The translations under genes were made by a program, and so were the position numbers. A stretch of DNA of 64,000 nt, taken from JBKBIP01 sp046297495. Lineage in GTDB: Bacteria > Planctomycetota > Planctomycetia > Gemmatales > Gemmataceae. The notes below the pieces were generated by a model. The model saw only the letters and a list, made by a program, of their open reading frames with translations. It was not told the DNA's origin and made no database searches. Positions 7,436 through 16,141 of this stretch are shown here, piece after piece; within the stretch, counting starts at the first letter, position 1, and each line of letters starts with the position of its first letter. The DNA is taken from positions 62,001 to 126,000 of the forward strand of contig JBKBIP010000007.1 of the NCBI GenBank assembly GCA_046297495.1. Direction: 5' to 3'.

Positions 7436-10351
7436 TCACTCGATAAACCGAAATTCACTGCTGCCAAACATCGCCAAACAAACCCCTGACCAGGCGGCGA
7501 CATCGAGATTTATCTTGGCATTAGGGGCTTGGGTTTGTCGCTGGTGAGACAAGTATGCGAGAATCGCTTCCTTTTCGTTCACTGTTGGCGTGCGGCCCAG
7601 GGCACGCAGGTACAAGTCGCGCATGCGGACATTGTCGTCGCTGGACAAATCCACCAAGCGTTGGGCCGCCAGTTGGGATTGCTTCAAGACGAAGGGGCTA
7701 TTCATCAAATACAGCGCCTGCGTGGAAGCAGTAGTGACATCTCGTTTGCCAGTGGCCACGTCGGGATCGGCGAAGTCGAACACCTCCAGAATGGGGGGCA
7801 GCTCATTGCGAATCACCGGCAGATAAACGCCACGGCGAACGAAATCCTCGACATCGACTCCCCCCTTGGAGGAATTATCCAACGCCCGCTCGCCGAGATG
7901 GGCCACCGACGAGCCGAACAGAGTGCGATCCAGCCGTCCCGAAACGGTTAGGATCGAGTCGCGCAACACTTCGACCTCGACTCGGCGGCGGTTGGCGTGG
8001 CTGAACAGCTTGTTTTCCGGATCGAGCTTACGAGCGCTAACATCGGGCTGGCTGTTGAGTTGATAAACTCGGCTGAGGACGATAGCCCGGATCAGCTTCT
8101 TGGTGGACCACCCTTCTTGCACGAAACGCCAGGCCAACTCGTCGAGCAATTCCGGGTGCGTGGGGCGTTCTCCCTGGATGCCGAAGTTATCGACCGTCCG
8201 CACGATTCCTTCGCCGAGAAGATGTTGCCAAACACGATTGACATAGACGCGGGCTGTCAACGGATTGTCCGAGCTGGCGATCCATTGGGCCAACTCCAGC
8301 CGCCCCGAGTGCTTAGCGGGGATGGTCGGCGTGGGGCCGGCGCTGGCCACACTCAGGAAGCCGCGCGGCACTTCGTCGCCGCTGGCGTGGGGATTGCCGC
8401 GAATGTAGATCGGACAGTTCGTGATCTGATCCTCGTCGCGCACGGCCAACACCATCGCGGGCGGCTCTGGGGCGTTGGCTTTCATTTTCTTTTCCTCAGC
8501 TTCGAGCTGTCGCAGCTGGGCTTGCGTGGCCACGATTTGGTTCTTCACCGTTTCCGGCACTCCCATTTCTCTCTCGGCCACCCCATCCAGCTCACCGACT
8601 GGCACGAAACGCACTGCATCGACGATGACATAGCCGGTGGTCCCTTTGTTGGAGATCGTGACCGATCCCTTGCTGCCGGCCTCGAAGCGGTATTTGCCGA
8701 CGGAGTGAAACATGCCGTCGAGCTTGGGCTTCACTTCCTGATTGACTAGCACGGTCTTATCACCACCGGCGAACTGAATCGTGACCGGCGTATTCGTGGA
8801 GCGGCCCGAGCCAGCCGTGTAGGAGATGAACACCTCATACTCGCCGGCGCCGGGAAGGTTCGGCGTGAAGATGACGGCCTTCTCCCCCTTGTTCATCTTG
8901 TCGTCGTGAATGTAACCAGCACCGACATAGGGACGACTATAAACGGAGGCCTTCCAAGCGCCGATCTTTTCCGCCTGGTTGTCATCGACGGTGATGCCAA
9001 CCAGTTGGGTCGGCACGCGCATGGTGGCCATGTCCTCGAATGCTTTCAGGTCCCCTTGCACCTTCTTGATTTGGGCGGCGATAGCGGCCAGTTGCTTCTT
9101 GTGATTGGCCACGGCCTTAAGGCGCTCCTCGCCGTCCGCTCCCAGGGGGCGCGTCACCCAGCCAGTGATGACCGGATTGCCCATCGTCCCTTGCAAGGTG
9201 CGCGTGCTCAGGAAGATGCCCGCCAGGGCGTAATAATCCGTCGTCGGGATGGGGTCGAACTTGTGATCGTGACAGCGGGCGCACCCCAACGTCATCCCCA
9301 GAAACACCCGGCCGGTGGTGTCGATCTGCTCATCAATGACATCCAGATGCCGTTTCTTGAAATCGCGGTCGGCCAGCACCTTCGGGCCGATGACCAAAAA
9401 GCCGGTGCCGGTCAACTGCTCATCGCGCTGCTCCTGCGTGGCGGCGGGCATGAGATCGCCAGCGATTTGCTCCATGAAGAAACGGTCGATGGGCTTGTCG
9501 TTGTTGAACGAGCGAATGACATAATCTCGATAGCGAAATGCCTCATGGAAGACAAAATTCTCGTCCTTGCCATTGGAATCGGCATAGCGGGCCAGATCAA
9601 GCCAATGCCGGCCCCAGCGCTCTCCGAAATGGGGGCTGGCGAGCAGCCGATCCACCACCTCCGCGATGGCGGTGGTGCGGTCCTGGGCAGCGGCTTTTTC
9701 AAAGGCAGCCACTTCCTCCGGCGCTGGCGGCAGGCCGATCAAATCGATATACAAGCGGCGTAACAACGTGCTCGCCTCGGCATCGACGGCGGGCCGGACT
9801 CCTTTGGCCTCCAGTGGGGCCAGGATGAATCGGTCGATGTCACTAAAGGGCCAGGCGGTATCTTGAACGGCCGGGACGGGATGTTCCCGCAGTTTCTGAA
9901 ACGACCAGAATTGCCGCCCCTTGTCGATGTCTATCGTGCTTTGCGCCGTCACCGTCTTACCGTCGCGAGGATCGGGAGCGCCCATCTCGATCCAGCGTTC
10001 GAAATCCGCGATGACCGCTTCGGGAAGCTGCCCCTTGGGAGGCATCGATAGACCATCATTGCGCAGCGCTTGAATCAACAGGCTCTCCGCCGGTTTACCA
10101 GGGACGATGGCTGGCCCCGTGTCTCCCCCTTCCAACAGCCCCATCTTGCTATCCAGCACCAACCCGCCGCGTTGTTTCCCTTCCGCCGAATGGCAGGAGT
10201 AGCACTCCTTGATGAGCACGGGACGAATTTTTTGCTCGAAGAACGACACTCCAGCCGAGTCCGCCCCCCACGTCCATGCCGGGGCCAACACGATCAGCAG
10301 ACCAGTCACGAATCCTGGCACACGAAGGGTTTGCATACGGTTCATCTCCAT
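7436..10351 (-). CDS. PSD1-type cytochrome protein (PSCyt1-DUF1549-DUF1553) with golvesin-like insert
   Basis: A 971-residue exported protein. Order: signal peptide (to about residue 30), PSCyt1 cytochrome c domain with CYSCH, DUF1549 (PSCyt2) with a second heme motif CARCH, a beta-sandwich insert at about residues 440-580 resembling the golvesin/xanthan-lyase C-terminal domain (GAGEYEVFISYTAG, then YVIVDAVRFVPV), a short linker helix, and the C-terminal PSD1/DUF1553 domain. The family is planctomycete- and verrucomicrobia-typical; a redox role in the periplasm is inferred from the hemes. Paired with DUF1501 just downstream and divergent from the ECF sigma/FecR genes. Confidence 0.9.
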   Translation of the reverse strand: MEMNRMQTLRVPGFVTGLLIVLAPAWTWGADSAGVSFFEQKIRPVLIKECYSCHSAEGKQRGGLVLDSKMGLLEGGDTGPAIVPGKPAESLLIQALRNDGLSMPPKGQLPEAVIADFERWIEMGAPDPRDGKTVTAQSTIDIDKGRQFWSFQKLREHPVPAVQDTAWPFSDIDRFILAPLEAKGVRPAVDAEASTLLRRLYIDLIGLPPAPEEVAAFEKAAAQDRTTAIAEVVDRLLASPHFGERWGRHWLDLARYADSNGKDENFVFHEAFRYRDYVIRSFNNDKPIDRFFMEQIAGDLMPAATQEQRDEQLTGTGFLVIGPKVLADRDFKKRHLDVIDEQIDTTGRVFLGMTLGCARCHDHKFDPIPTTDYYALAGIFLSTRTLQGTMGNPVITGWVTRPLGADGEERLKAVANHKKQLAAIAAQIKKVQGDLKAFEDMATMRVPTQLVGITVDDNQAEKIGAWKASVYSRPYVGAGYIHDDKMNKGEKAVIFTPNLPGAGEYEVFISYTAGSGRSTNTPVTIQFAGGDKTVLVNQEVKPKLDGMFHSVGKYRFEAGSKGSVTISNKGTTGYVIVDAVRFVPVGELDGVAEREMGVPETVKNQIVATQAQLRQLEAEEKKMKANAPEPPAMVLAVRDEDQITNCPIYIRGNPHASGDEVPRGFLSVASAGPTPTIPAKHSGRLELAQWIASSDNPLTARVYVNRVWQHLLGEGIVRTVDNFGIQGERPTHPELLDELAWRFVQEGWSTKKLIRAIVLSRVYQLNSQPDVSARKLDPENKLFSHANRRRVEVEVLRDSILTVSGRLDRTLFGSSVAHLGERALDNSSKGGVDVEDFVRRGVYLPVIRNELPPILEVFDFADPDVATGKRDVTTASTQALYLMNSPFVLKQSQLAAQRLVDLSSDDNVRMRDLYLRALGRTPTVNEKEAILAYLSHQRQTQAPNAKINLDVAAWSGVCLAMFGSSEFRFIE

Positions 10352-10674
10352 GCGGGTCAGGTACGGGCGGGGGGCGATGGGGTGGTTGGTTTCACCCTAT
10401 TAGAGCAGATATTAGAAAAATCGGACAAGTTTTTTCTCATTTTTCTTGAAATGGTCGAAAATCATGTCCAACACTGCCACCATCAGGACTTATAGGTTTA
10501 GAGGAAAAGAGATTATACTGATTCGTCGTTTCGCGCTCGCTCTCGACCATCCGTGCGGAACGTTGCTATGAGGTAAAATCAATTGTTCCAGGAGATGAGT
10601 CGTTTCGCGCGGATTTCTAGGGACGAGCGCGAAACGATAAATCATCGATTCATCCACAACAAGAAGCGACGCGC
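10352..10674. promoter_or_regulatory. Divergent intergenic region, PSD1 / ECF sigma
   Basis: 323 bp between divergent genes, so promoters for both strands should lie here. It includes an A/T-rich block at about 10400-10510. It also contains three copies of TCGTTTCGCGC, two direct and one inverted, listed separately. I could not assign -35/-10 boxes with confidence. Confidence 0.5.
10526..10637. repeat. Three copies of an 11-14 bp repeat forming inverted arms upstream of ECF sigma gene
   Basis: TCGTTTCGCGCTCG at 10526-10539 is an exact 14-bp inverted partner of CGAGCGCGAAACGA at 10624-10637. A third copy, TCGTTTCGCGC at 10600-10610, forms a closer hairpin with GCGCGAAACGA at 10627-10637 (16-base loop). 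The last arm ends 37 bp before the sigma start codon. The two alternative pairings could be a regulatory switch, an operator set or a mobile palindrome; the same core recurs at 16075-16127. Confidence 0.65.
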
Positions 10675-11250
10675 ATGAGTGACGATCCATTCATCCCTAA
10701 AAAGCACGAGCCGGCGGGGGACACGGTTCCTGCCGAGCGCGTCGAGGCGTTTGTCCGGCTGTTGGGACAAAATCAGCGGCGCGTCTTTTTGTATGTCATG
10801 AGTCTGGTGCCCAATCGCACTGAGGCGGAGGAGATCGTTCAAGAAACCAATTTGGTGCTGTGGCGCGAGTTCGAGCGCTTTGAGATGGGGACGAACTTCG
10901 CGGCGTGGGCGTGCAAGGTGGCGCTGCACCAGGTTTTAGCGTGGCGCAAACGGAAGCAGCGCGACCGGCTGGAGTTCAGCGTCGAATTCATCGAAGCGGT
11001 GGCCGAGGAAGCGGCGGCGACGGCGGAACATCTCGAAGAGCGCGCCGCGGCGCTGGCCCGGTGCATCGACCGGCTGCCGGCCCGTCACCGCGAGTTGTTG
11101 CAATTACGGTATAGCGAAGGGCTATCCATCGAAGCCATCGCCGGACGGGCGGCGCGCACCGTCGATGCCGTGTATCGCGCCCTGAGTCGGATTCGTCAGA
11201 CGCTGCATGAGTGTGTCACGCGCACGCTGACACAGGAGGGGCAAATATGA
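10675..11250 (+). CDS. ECF-type RNA polymerase sigma factor
   Basis: A 191-residue sigma-70 family protein of the ECF type with only regions 2 and 4. Region 2 includes RNRTEAEEIVQETNLVLWR-like sequence (NRTEAEEIVQETNLVLWREF) and region 4 includes LPARHRELLQLRYSEGLSIE followed by the helix-turn-helix. It resembles the Rhodopirellula/Verrucomicrobium sigma group that travels with FecR and PSD1/DUF1501 genes. The stop codon overlaps the start of the FecR gene (ATGA), so the two are translationally coupled; FecR is its likely anti-sigma regulator. Confidence 0.9.
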   Translation: MSDDPFIPKKHEPAGDTVPAERVEAFVRLLGQNQRRVFLYVMSLVPNRTEAEEIVQETNLVLWREFERFEMGTNFAAWACKVALHQVLAWRKRKQRDRLEFSVEFIEAVAEEAAATAEHLEERAAALARCIDRLPARHRELLQLRYSEGLSIEAIAGRAARTVDAVYRALSRIRQTLHECVTRTLTQEGQI

Positions 11251-12710
11251 CTGCATCGGAACGGAACGAGCTACAAGCTTTGTGCGAGGCGATCCTAGAA
11301 GACCGGCTCAGCGCCGACCAGCGCCAACGGTTAGAGGAATTGGTTCTCCACGATGCCGAGGCCCGGCGCTGCTACGTGGAATATCTGCACCAACACGCGG
11401 CTTTGTGTTGGTCGATAGGGGATGCGGCGTTGCTCAACGCGGAACCGAACGGCAACATGGTCGAGGCGGATTGGCCCTTCGTCCTTCCGTTGCGCCGCCC
11501 CGTGCGTTCGTGGCGCTGGTCCCTGCTGGCCGCCGGCTTGGTGGCCGCCGGGCTACTGCTGGCGGTCGGGGCGTGGTGGGGAGATCAGCGCGCCCAGCCC
11601 CTGTCTGCCGTGCCGGTGGCGACCTTGGCCAGCGGCAAGTCGTGCAAGTGGGAAGCTGGCTCGCTGCCGACCGAAAGCGGTGCGCGCTTGACGGCGGGTC
11701 GGCTACGATTGGCAGAGGGGTTGGCCCGCATCGTCTTCGATAGCGGCGCCGAGATCACCTTGGAAGCGCCAGCCGATTTCGAGGTCGTGTCGGCCCAGCG
11801 CTGCATCCTGCACGATGGCCGGCTGGTGGCCAAGGTGCCGCCGTCAGCGCATGGCTTTCTCGTTGACACTCCTCGCGCCGTGCTCAAGGACTTGGGAACC
11901 GAGTTTGGCGTCAGCGTTCGCGATGCCGATACCGCCGATGTACAGGTCTTCGACGGCGTCGTTGACGTGGAACATCGCGACTTGAAGCGGACCGAACGCA
12001 TGGAAACCGGACGGAAGCTCCGCTTCGCTCCCAATGAGGTGGTCGAGCTGGACCCCCAACAGGAAGGGCAGCCATCCAAACCGCAGGTGTCGCGCGTCAG
12101 TGATGCCGACGCCCGCGTAGTGGACATTTCGACTGCCGCTGGACGGGGTAAAGATGCCTATGTGCAACCCTTGTTCCCCATCAAAGGACACACCGATACG
12201 TTGTTGATGGTGAAACACTCACCCGACGCGAAATCGGATTACAACCGCAAGGCCTACATTGGCATCGACTTGTCCTCAGTGGCCCGGTATCAGATCGTCG
12301 ATGCGCAATTGACGCTCGCCTTCACGCCGACGGAGTTGGGGTTCGCCTCGGAGGTGCCGGACGCCACCTTCAGCGTTTACGGTCTGACCGACGAGAGCTT
12401 GGACCATTGGGACGAAACGGCGATGCGCTGGCATGACGCGCCGGCCAATCGCCCCGGCGCCGCCTTGGATACCACCAAAGTCGTCTGGTTGGGAACCTTC
12501 CAAATCATGCAAGGGGAACTGAGCGGCACACGCAGCATCGGCGGCCCGGCCCTGCTCGACTTTCTGCGCCAAGACACCAACCGCCTGGTAACGTTCATCG
12601 TCGTCCGCGACACTCCCGGCAGCGGCCGCAGCTGCCTGGTTCACGGCTTCGCCAGCAAGGAACATCCGACCCTCACGCCGCCGACGCTGAAACTGACGGT
12701 GATGCGGTGA
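11247..12710 (+). CDS. FecR-domain anti-sigma protein with C-terminal DNRLRE-like domain
   Basis: A 487-residue membrane protein. The cytoplasmic N terminus is a short anti-sigma-like helical region (ELQALCEAILEDRLSADQRQ). One transmembrane helix follows at about residues 95-112, then a FecR domain (LTAGRLRLAEGLARIVFDSG ... VDTPRAVLKDLGTEFGV). The C-terminal third resembles the DNRLRE carbohydrate-binding-type domain (YIGIDLSS start, WHDAPANRPG). ATG at 11247 has GGAGG upstream and overlaps the sigma stop. Likely transmits a periplasmic cue to the ECF sigma; the extra domain suggests a glycan ligand, which is inference. Confidence 0.85.
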   Translation: MTASERNELQALCEAILEDRLSADQRQRLEELVLHDAEARRCYVEYLHQHAALCWSIGDAALLNAEPNGNMVEADWPFVLPLRRPVRSWRWSLLAAGLVAAGLLLAVGAWWGDQRAQPLSAVPVATLASGKSCKWEAGSLPTESGARLTAGRLRLAEGLARIVFDSGAEITLEAPADFEVVSAQRCILHDGRLVAKVPPSAHGFLVDTPRAVLKDLGTEFGVSVRDADTADVQVFDGVVDVEHRDLKRTERMETGRKLRFAPNEVVELDPQQEGQPSKPQVSRVSDADARVVDISTAAGRGKDAYVQPLFPIKGHTDTLLMVKHSPDAKSDYNRKAYIGIDLSSVARYQIVDAQLTLAFTPTELGFASEVPDATFSVYGLTDESLDHWDETAMRWHDAPANRPGAALDTTKVVWLGTFQIMQGELSGTRSIGGPALLDFLRQDTNRLVTFIVVRDTPGSGRSCLVHGFASKEHPTLTPPTLKLTVMR

Positions 12711-12943
12711 TCAACGCCAGAAAGTAGAAAGTATCGGCAAATACCACGCTCATCGTTTCGCCGTCCCGTGAATGTAGTGATCGTGTTGTTCGGCCATATC
12801 CGCCGGCAAGTCTTTTATACAACCTGTATTTCAGTCCCTCATACCGAAATCCCGAATTGCACGCCGTAGCTACTTGATCCCCTAGCATGCGTGATTTACC
12901 ATCAGGAGGAATTTCTTCTGTCTCACTTTTGGGAGAATTTCTC

Positions 12944-13963
12944 ATGCGTAAGTCAGCTGGGAATCGTGGCGGAAGGTGGTTACTGGCGAGTTTGCTCGGT
13001 TTGGCCCTGACCACTTTCACTTTGGCCGCGCCGCCGCCAGAGAATGTCCAGTTCGAGACAGTGGACGAAGTGACGTTGCGGGGGACGTACTATCCCAGTG
13101 ACTTAGGCACCAAAGCCCCTTGCGCTCTGATCTTGCCGCACATCGGTACCAGCCATCAGCACCCCGGCTGGCAAGCCTTGGCTGAGCGCTTGCAATATCG
13201 CGGCTATGCCGTGCTGTTGTTCGACTATCGAGGGCATGGGGCCAGCACTGCCGTTTCCCCCGCCTTCTGGAAGGTGGCGGTGAATAATGCCATCAAGGGA
13301 GCCAACCTGAAGAAGTCGGACATCCACGTCAAGGACTTTCCGCCGAGCTATCTACCGATGCTGGTGAATGACATTGCCGCCGCCCGGCGTTACCTCGACA
13401 CGCGCAACGACCTGGAGCGGTGCAATTCGAGTAACTTGCTGCTCATCGGCGAACGGGAAGGGGCCACGCTGGGGACGTTGTGGCTGGCGACTGAGTGGCG
13501 GCGACGGCCCTCCCGTGAAAACCCCGGCGGCGGTGAGCTGCCGCAACGTGGTCAAGAGGTAATGTGCGGCGTCTGGCTGAGCATGAGTCCAACCTTGGGG
13601 CGCGCACCGGTAAGTACGAAGAACTTCGCCAAATGGATGCAGTCCCTCCGCGAGCGGACCCCGATGGCCTTCATATACGGCACCGATGACATGACCTCGG
13701 CTCGCTACGCCAAGGCTATCTGCGAGCAGATACTTCAGGTCGATACACCGCCGCGCCTGAAACTGACCGCCGGCAAAGGGGTCAAGACCACGGCAGCGGG
13801 CGTCAATCTGCTGCAAAAAGGGTTGGATGTCGATAAGCTCATCCTCAACTATGTGGACAATATCCGGCAAGAACGCGAGGACCTTCCTTGGGTCGATCAT
13901 CAAATTCGGAAAGAGTTTTTCGATTTCGTCTCGATGAAAGCGTTTGGTTTCGCGGGGCCGTGA
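12944..13963 (+). CDS. Exported alpha/beta hydrolase-fold protein lacking the nucleophile
   Basis: A 339-residue protein with a signal peptide (ending near TLAAPPP). The alpha/beta hydrolase core is visible: oxyanion-side LPHIGTSHQHPGW and the strand VLLFDYRGHG. However the nucleophile elbow, normally G-x-S-x-G, reads GEREG (Arg near residue 171), so it has no serine, cysteine or aspartate there. It is probably a non-catalytic relative. ATG at 12944 (GGGAG upstream) is preferred to 12887 because it starts directly at the signal peptide. It follows the sigma/FecR pair by 233 bp and is probably separately expressed. Confidence 0.75.
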   Translation: MRKSAGNRGGRWLLASLLGLALTTFTLAAPPPENVQFETVDEVTLRGTYYPSDLGTKAPCALILPHIGTSHQHPGWQALAERLQYRGYAVLLFDYRGHGASTAVSPAFWKVAVNNAIKGANLKKSDIHVKDFPPSYLPMLVNDIAAARRYLDTRNDLERCNSSNLLLIGEREGATLGTLWLATEWRRRPSRENPGGGELPQRGQEVMCGVWLSMSPTLGRAPVSTKNFAKWMQSLRERTPMAFIYGTDDMTSARYAKAICEQILQVDTPPRLKLTAGKGVKTTAAGVNLLQKGLDVDKLILNYVDNIRQEREDLPWVDHQIRKEFFDFVSMKAFGFAGP

Positions 13964-14024
13964 GGGGGTGCTCGCCTGTGGCTCGCACGCTCAACGGAAT
14001 GTGCGATACCCCTCATGGTTCATC

Positions 14025-15194
14025 TCACGCCAGCGATTGCCGTAGATCTTCTTGCAAATCGGCGACCTCCTCAATGCCGACACTGAGGCGGACGAGGCCG
14101 TCGTCGATGCCGCGGGCGTGGCGGATGTCGGGGGGGATGCTGGCGTGGGTCATGGTGGCGGGGTGGCCGATGAGCGATTCGACGCCCCCCAGACTTTCGG
14201 CCAGGCTGAATAGGCGTGTGCGTGTCAAGAGCCACAGAGCCGCTTCCTTGCCGCCGGCGAGGCTGATGCTCACCATGCCGCCGAAATCGCGCATCTGCCG
14301 TTGGGCCAGGTCGTGACCGGGATGACTGGGCAAACCGGGATAATAAACGCGCCGTACCTGCGGTTGCCGACTGAGCCAATCGGCCAGCTGCCGGGCGTTG
14401 GCGCAATGCCGTTCCACGCGCACGGCCAGCGTTTTGATGCCGCGCAAAGTCAACCAGGCGTCGAAGGGGCCGGGCACGCCGCCGGCGGCATTTTGATAAA
14501 AGGCGATCGGTTCGAGCAAGTCGCGCCGGCCAATCACGGCCCCGCCGATGACATCGGAATGACCGCTCAGGTATTTCGTCGTGCTGTGAACCACGATGTC
14601 CGCGCCGAGGCGCAACGGTTGCTGCAAATACGGCGAGGCGAAGGTATTATCCACGGCCAACACGGCGCCGACTTGGTGGGCGATCTCGGCGATGGCGGCA
14701 ATGTCGATGATTTGCAGCAAGGGATTGGTCGGCGTCTCGATCCACACTAGGCGGGTTTTGGTGGTCATTAGCTCGGCGAATCCCTTGGGGCTGGGGTCTT
14801 CCGTGTAACGTGTGACCAGACCCCAGGGTTGAAACACTCGCTCCAGCAAGCGGAAGGTGCCACCGTACAAGTCCGCCGCCGCTACGATCTCGTCACCGGG
14901 CCGCAGTGTCGCGAGCACGGCCGTCGTCGCCGCCAAGCCAGAAGCAAAGGCCAAGCCACGCTCCCCCTCCTCGAGCGCCGCCAAGCAAGTTTCCAGAGCG
15001 GCGCGGGTCGGGTTGCCGGTGCGCGAGTATTCATACCCCTTGTGCTGCCCCGGCGCTGCTTGCGTATAGGTCGAGGTAGCGTAAATCGGCACGACGGTAG
15101 CCCCGGTGGCCGGGTCGGCTTCCTGACCGGCGTGGATAGCGCGGGTGGCAAAGCCGAGGGCTTGGTAGTGGATGGAATCCTTTGATGATGTCAT
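14025..15194 (-). CDS. Cystathionine gamma-synthase / gamma-lyase (PLP enzyme)
   Basis: A 389-residue Cys/Met-metabolism PLP enzyme. The PLP lysine is K207 in HSTTKYLSGHSD, and SRTGNPTR and SGLAATTAVL are family motifs. It makes or cleaves cystathionine; the nearby cystathionine beta-synthase suggests homocysteine-to-cysteine conversion, thus a gamma-lyase role, but synthase and lyase cannot be separated by eye. ATG at 15194 overlaps the stop of the Uma2 gene by four bases (ATGA). Convergent with the hydrolase-fold gene upstream in coordinates (61 bp apart). Confidence 0.9.
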   Translation of the reverse strand: MTSSKDSIHYQALGFATRAIHAGQEADPATGATVVPIYATSTYTQAAPGQHKGYEYSRTGNPTRAALETCLAALEEGERGLAFASGLAATTAVLATLRPGDEIVAAADLYGGTFRLLERVFQPWGLVTRYTEDPSPKGFAELMTTKTRLVWIETPTNPLLQIIDIAAIAEIAHQVGAVLAVDNTFASPYLQQPLRLGADIVVHSTTKYLSGHSDVIGGAVIGRRDLLEPIAFYQNAAGGVPGPFDAWLTLRGIKTLAVRVERHCANARQLADWLSRQPQVRRVYYPGLPSHPGHDLAQRQMRDFGGMVSISLAGGKEAALWLLTRTRLFSLAESLGGVESLIGHPATMTHASIPPDIRHARGIDDGLVRLSVGIEEVADLQEDLRQSLA

Positions 15195-15862
15195 GACTTT
15201 TTCTCGGAACGTGGGGGAGCGGATCGTTCGGCGCGGGCGAACAATTCCCATATGGATAGCCGGAAGCCCGGCAGCACCGCGCCGCCGTCCAGGGTGTCTT
15301 TCTCGTGCAATAGAGTTGAATCACTGGCGGAAGTAAACACGCGCACCGTGCGTTTGTCTGGGTCGATGTACCAGACCAACTTCGTGCCAGCCAGGAAGTA
15401 TTCGCGCAACTTGCGGTCCATCTCTTTTTTGGTGTTGGATTTACTCAGTACTTCAACGGCCAAGTCGGGGTAGAGGGACGGAATCGGTTTGCGCGGAATC
15501 CGGCGGCGGGGAAGTTGATCCCAGGAAACGAAGGATAAATCTGGACTGCGCACCAGCCCTTCGTGCAAGCGCATCATGCCCGCTTCACCGGCGGTAAATC
15601 CCCGATTGTGGTGATCCAGATACAGCTCGATGAAAAAACTCAAGGCAATGGCTAGCCGGGATTCGTATAGCCCCATGACTTTCTCCACCAGGGTACCATC
15701 CACCAACTCGCATGGCCGCTTGGAACGAGCATAGACCTTTAGTAAATCCTCTTCCGTCGCGGTGCCGGGAGTCGGTTGCAGGCGCACCCGGCGCGGGTCG
15801 ATGTCGCCGAGCTGTTCCAGCAGATCGGCGATGGTTTCGATGTGGGCCACGGCGGCGTTCAT
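15191..15862 (-). CDS. Uma2 family (DUF820) putative restriction-endonuclease-fold protein
   Basis: A 223-residue Uma2/DUF820 protein with the PD-(D/E)XK-like core: RSPDLSFVSWDQLP, then PDLAVEVLSKSNT and YFLAGTKLVWYIDP. The family is expanded in cyanobacteria and planctomycetes, and its physiological role is unsettled. The last four bases overlap the start of the gamma-synthase/lyase gene, so it is cotranscribed with a metabolic gene to which it has no obvious functional link. Confidence 0.9.
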   Translation of the reverse strand: MNAAVAHIETIADLLEQLGDIDPRRVRLQPTPGTATEEDLLKVYARSKRPCELVDGTLVEKVMGLYESRLAIALSFFIELYLDHHNRGFTAGEAGMMRLHEGLVRSPDLSFVSWDQLPRRRIPRKPIPSLYPDLAVEVLSKSNTKKEMDRKLREYFLAGTKLVWYIDPDKRTVRVFTSASDSTLLHEKDTLDGGAVLPGFRLSIWELFARAERSAPPRSEKKS

Positions 15863-15971
15863 GGGATTCTCTCCAACCTATGTGATCGACGCGCTTTCCG
15901 CGCGCTCATCCGGTTACAATTACCACCTTGTCCCATACCACATGCTTGATTCAATCTGGAAGGGCGCTTAC

Positions 15972-16073
15972 ATGCATCGGCTCGATCCCAATGCACTCGA
16001 TAAGCCCCTACAAGTCATGCGGCTCATTCTCGGCACGCTGGCACTGGGGGTATTGATCTTCATGATCCTTTAG
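15972..16073 (+). CDS. Possible 33-residue single-pass membrane protein
   Basis: A short frame encoding MHRLDPNALDKPLQVMRLIL and ending in a hydrophobic helix LGTLALGVLIFMIL. ATG at 15972 has GGAAGGG 7 bp upstream, and the palindrome at 16075-16127 begins directly after the stop. A charged head, a hydrophobic tail, a good ribosome site and a following hairpin together support a real microprotein, but the length makes chance hard to exclude. Confidence 0.5.
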   Translation: MHRLDPNALDKPLQVMRLILGTLALGVLIFMIL

Positions 16074-16074
16074 A

Positions 16075-16127
16075 GAATTCATCGTGTCGCGCTCGAAGCC
16101 CACAGCCCGGCGCGAAACGATGAATTC
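16075..16127. repeat. 18-bp inverted repeat sharing the TCGTTTCGCGC core
   Basis: GAATTCATCGTGTCGCGC (16075-16092) and GCGCGAAACGATGAATTC (16110-16127) pair over 18 bp with one mismatch and a 17-base spacer. The core matches the repeat arms at 10526-10637. There is no T run, so it is a palindromic repeat rather than a classic terminator, though it sits between convergent genes and could still end transcripts. Confidence 0.75.
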
Positions 16128-16141
16128 GGGAAAACGGACCA

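Noticed and set aside
6240..7547. A 435-codon plus-strand open frame antisense to DUF1501
   Set aside because: It lies opposite a strong gene, crosses the N gap and translates the G run; GC-rich codons commonly leave such antisense frames open.
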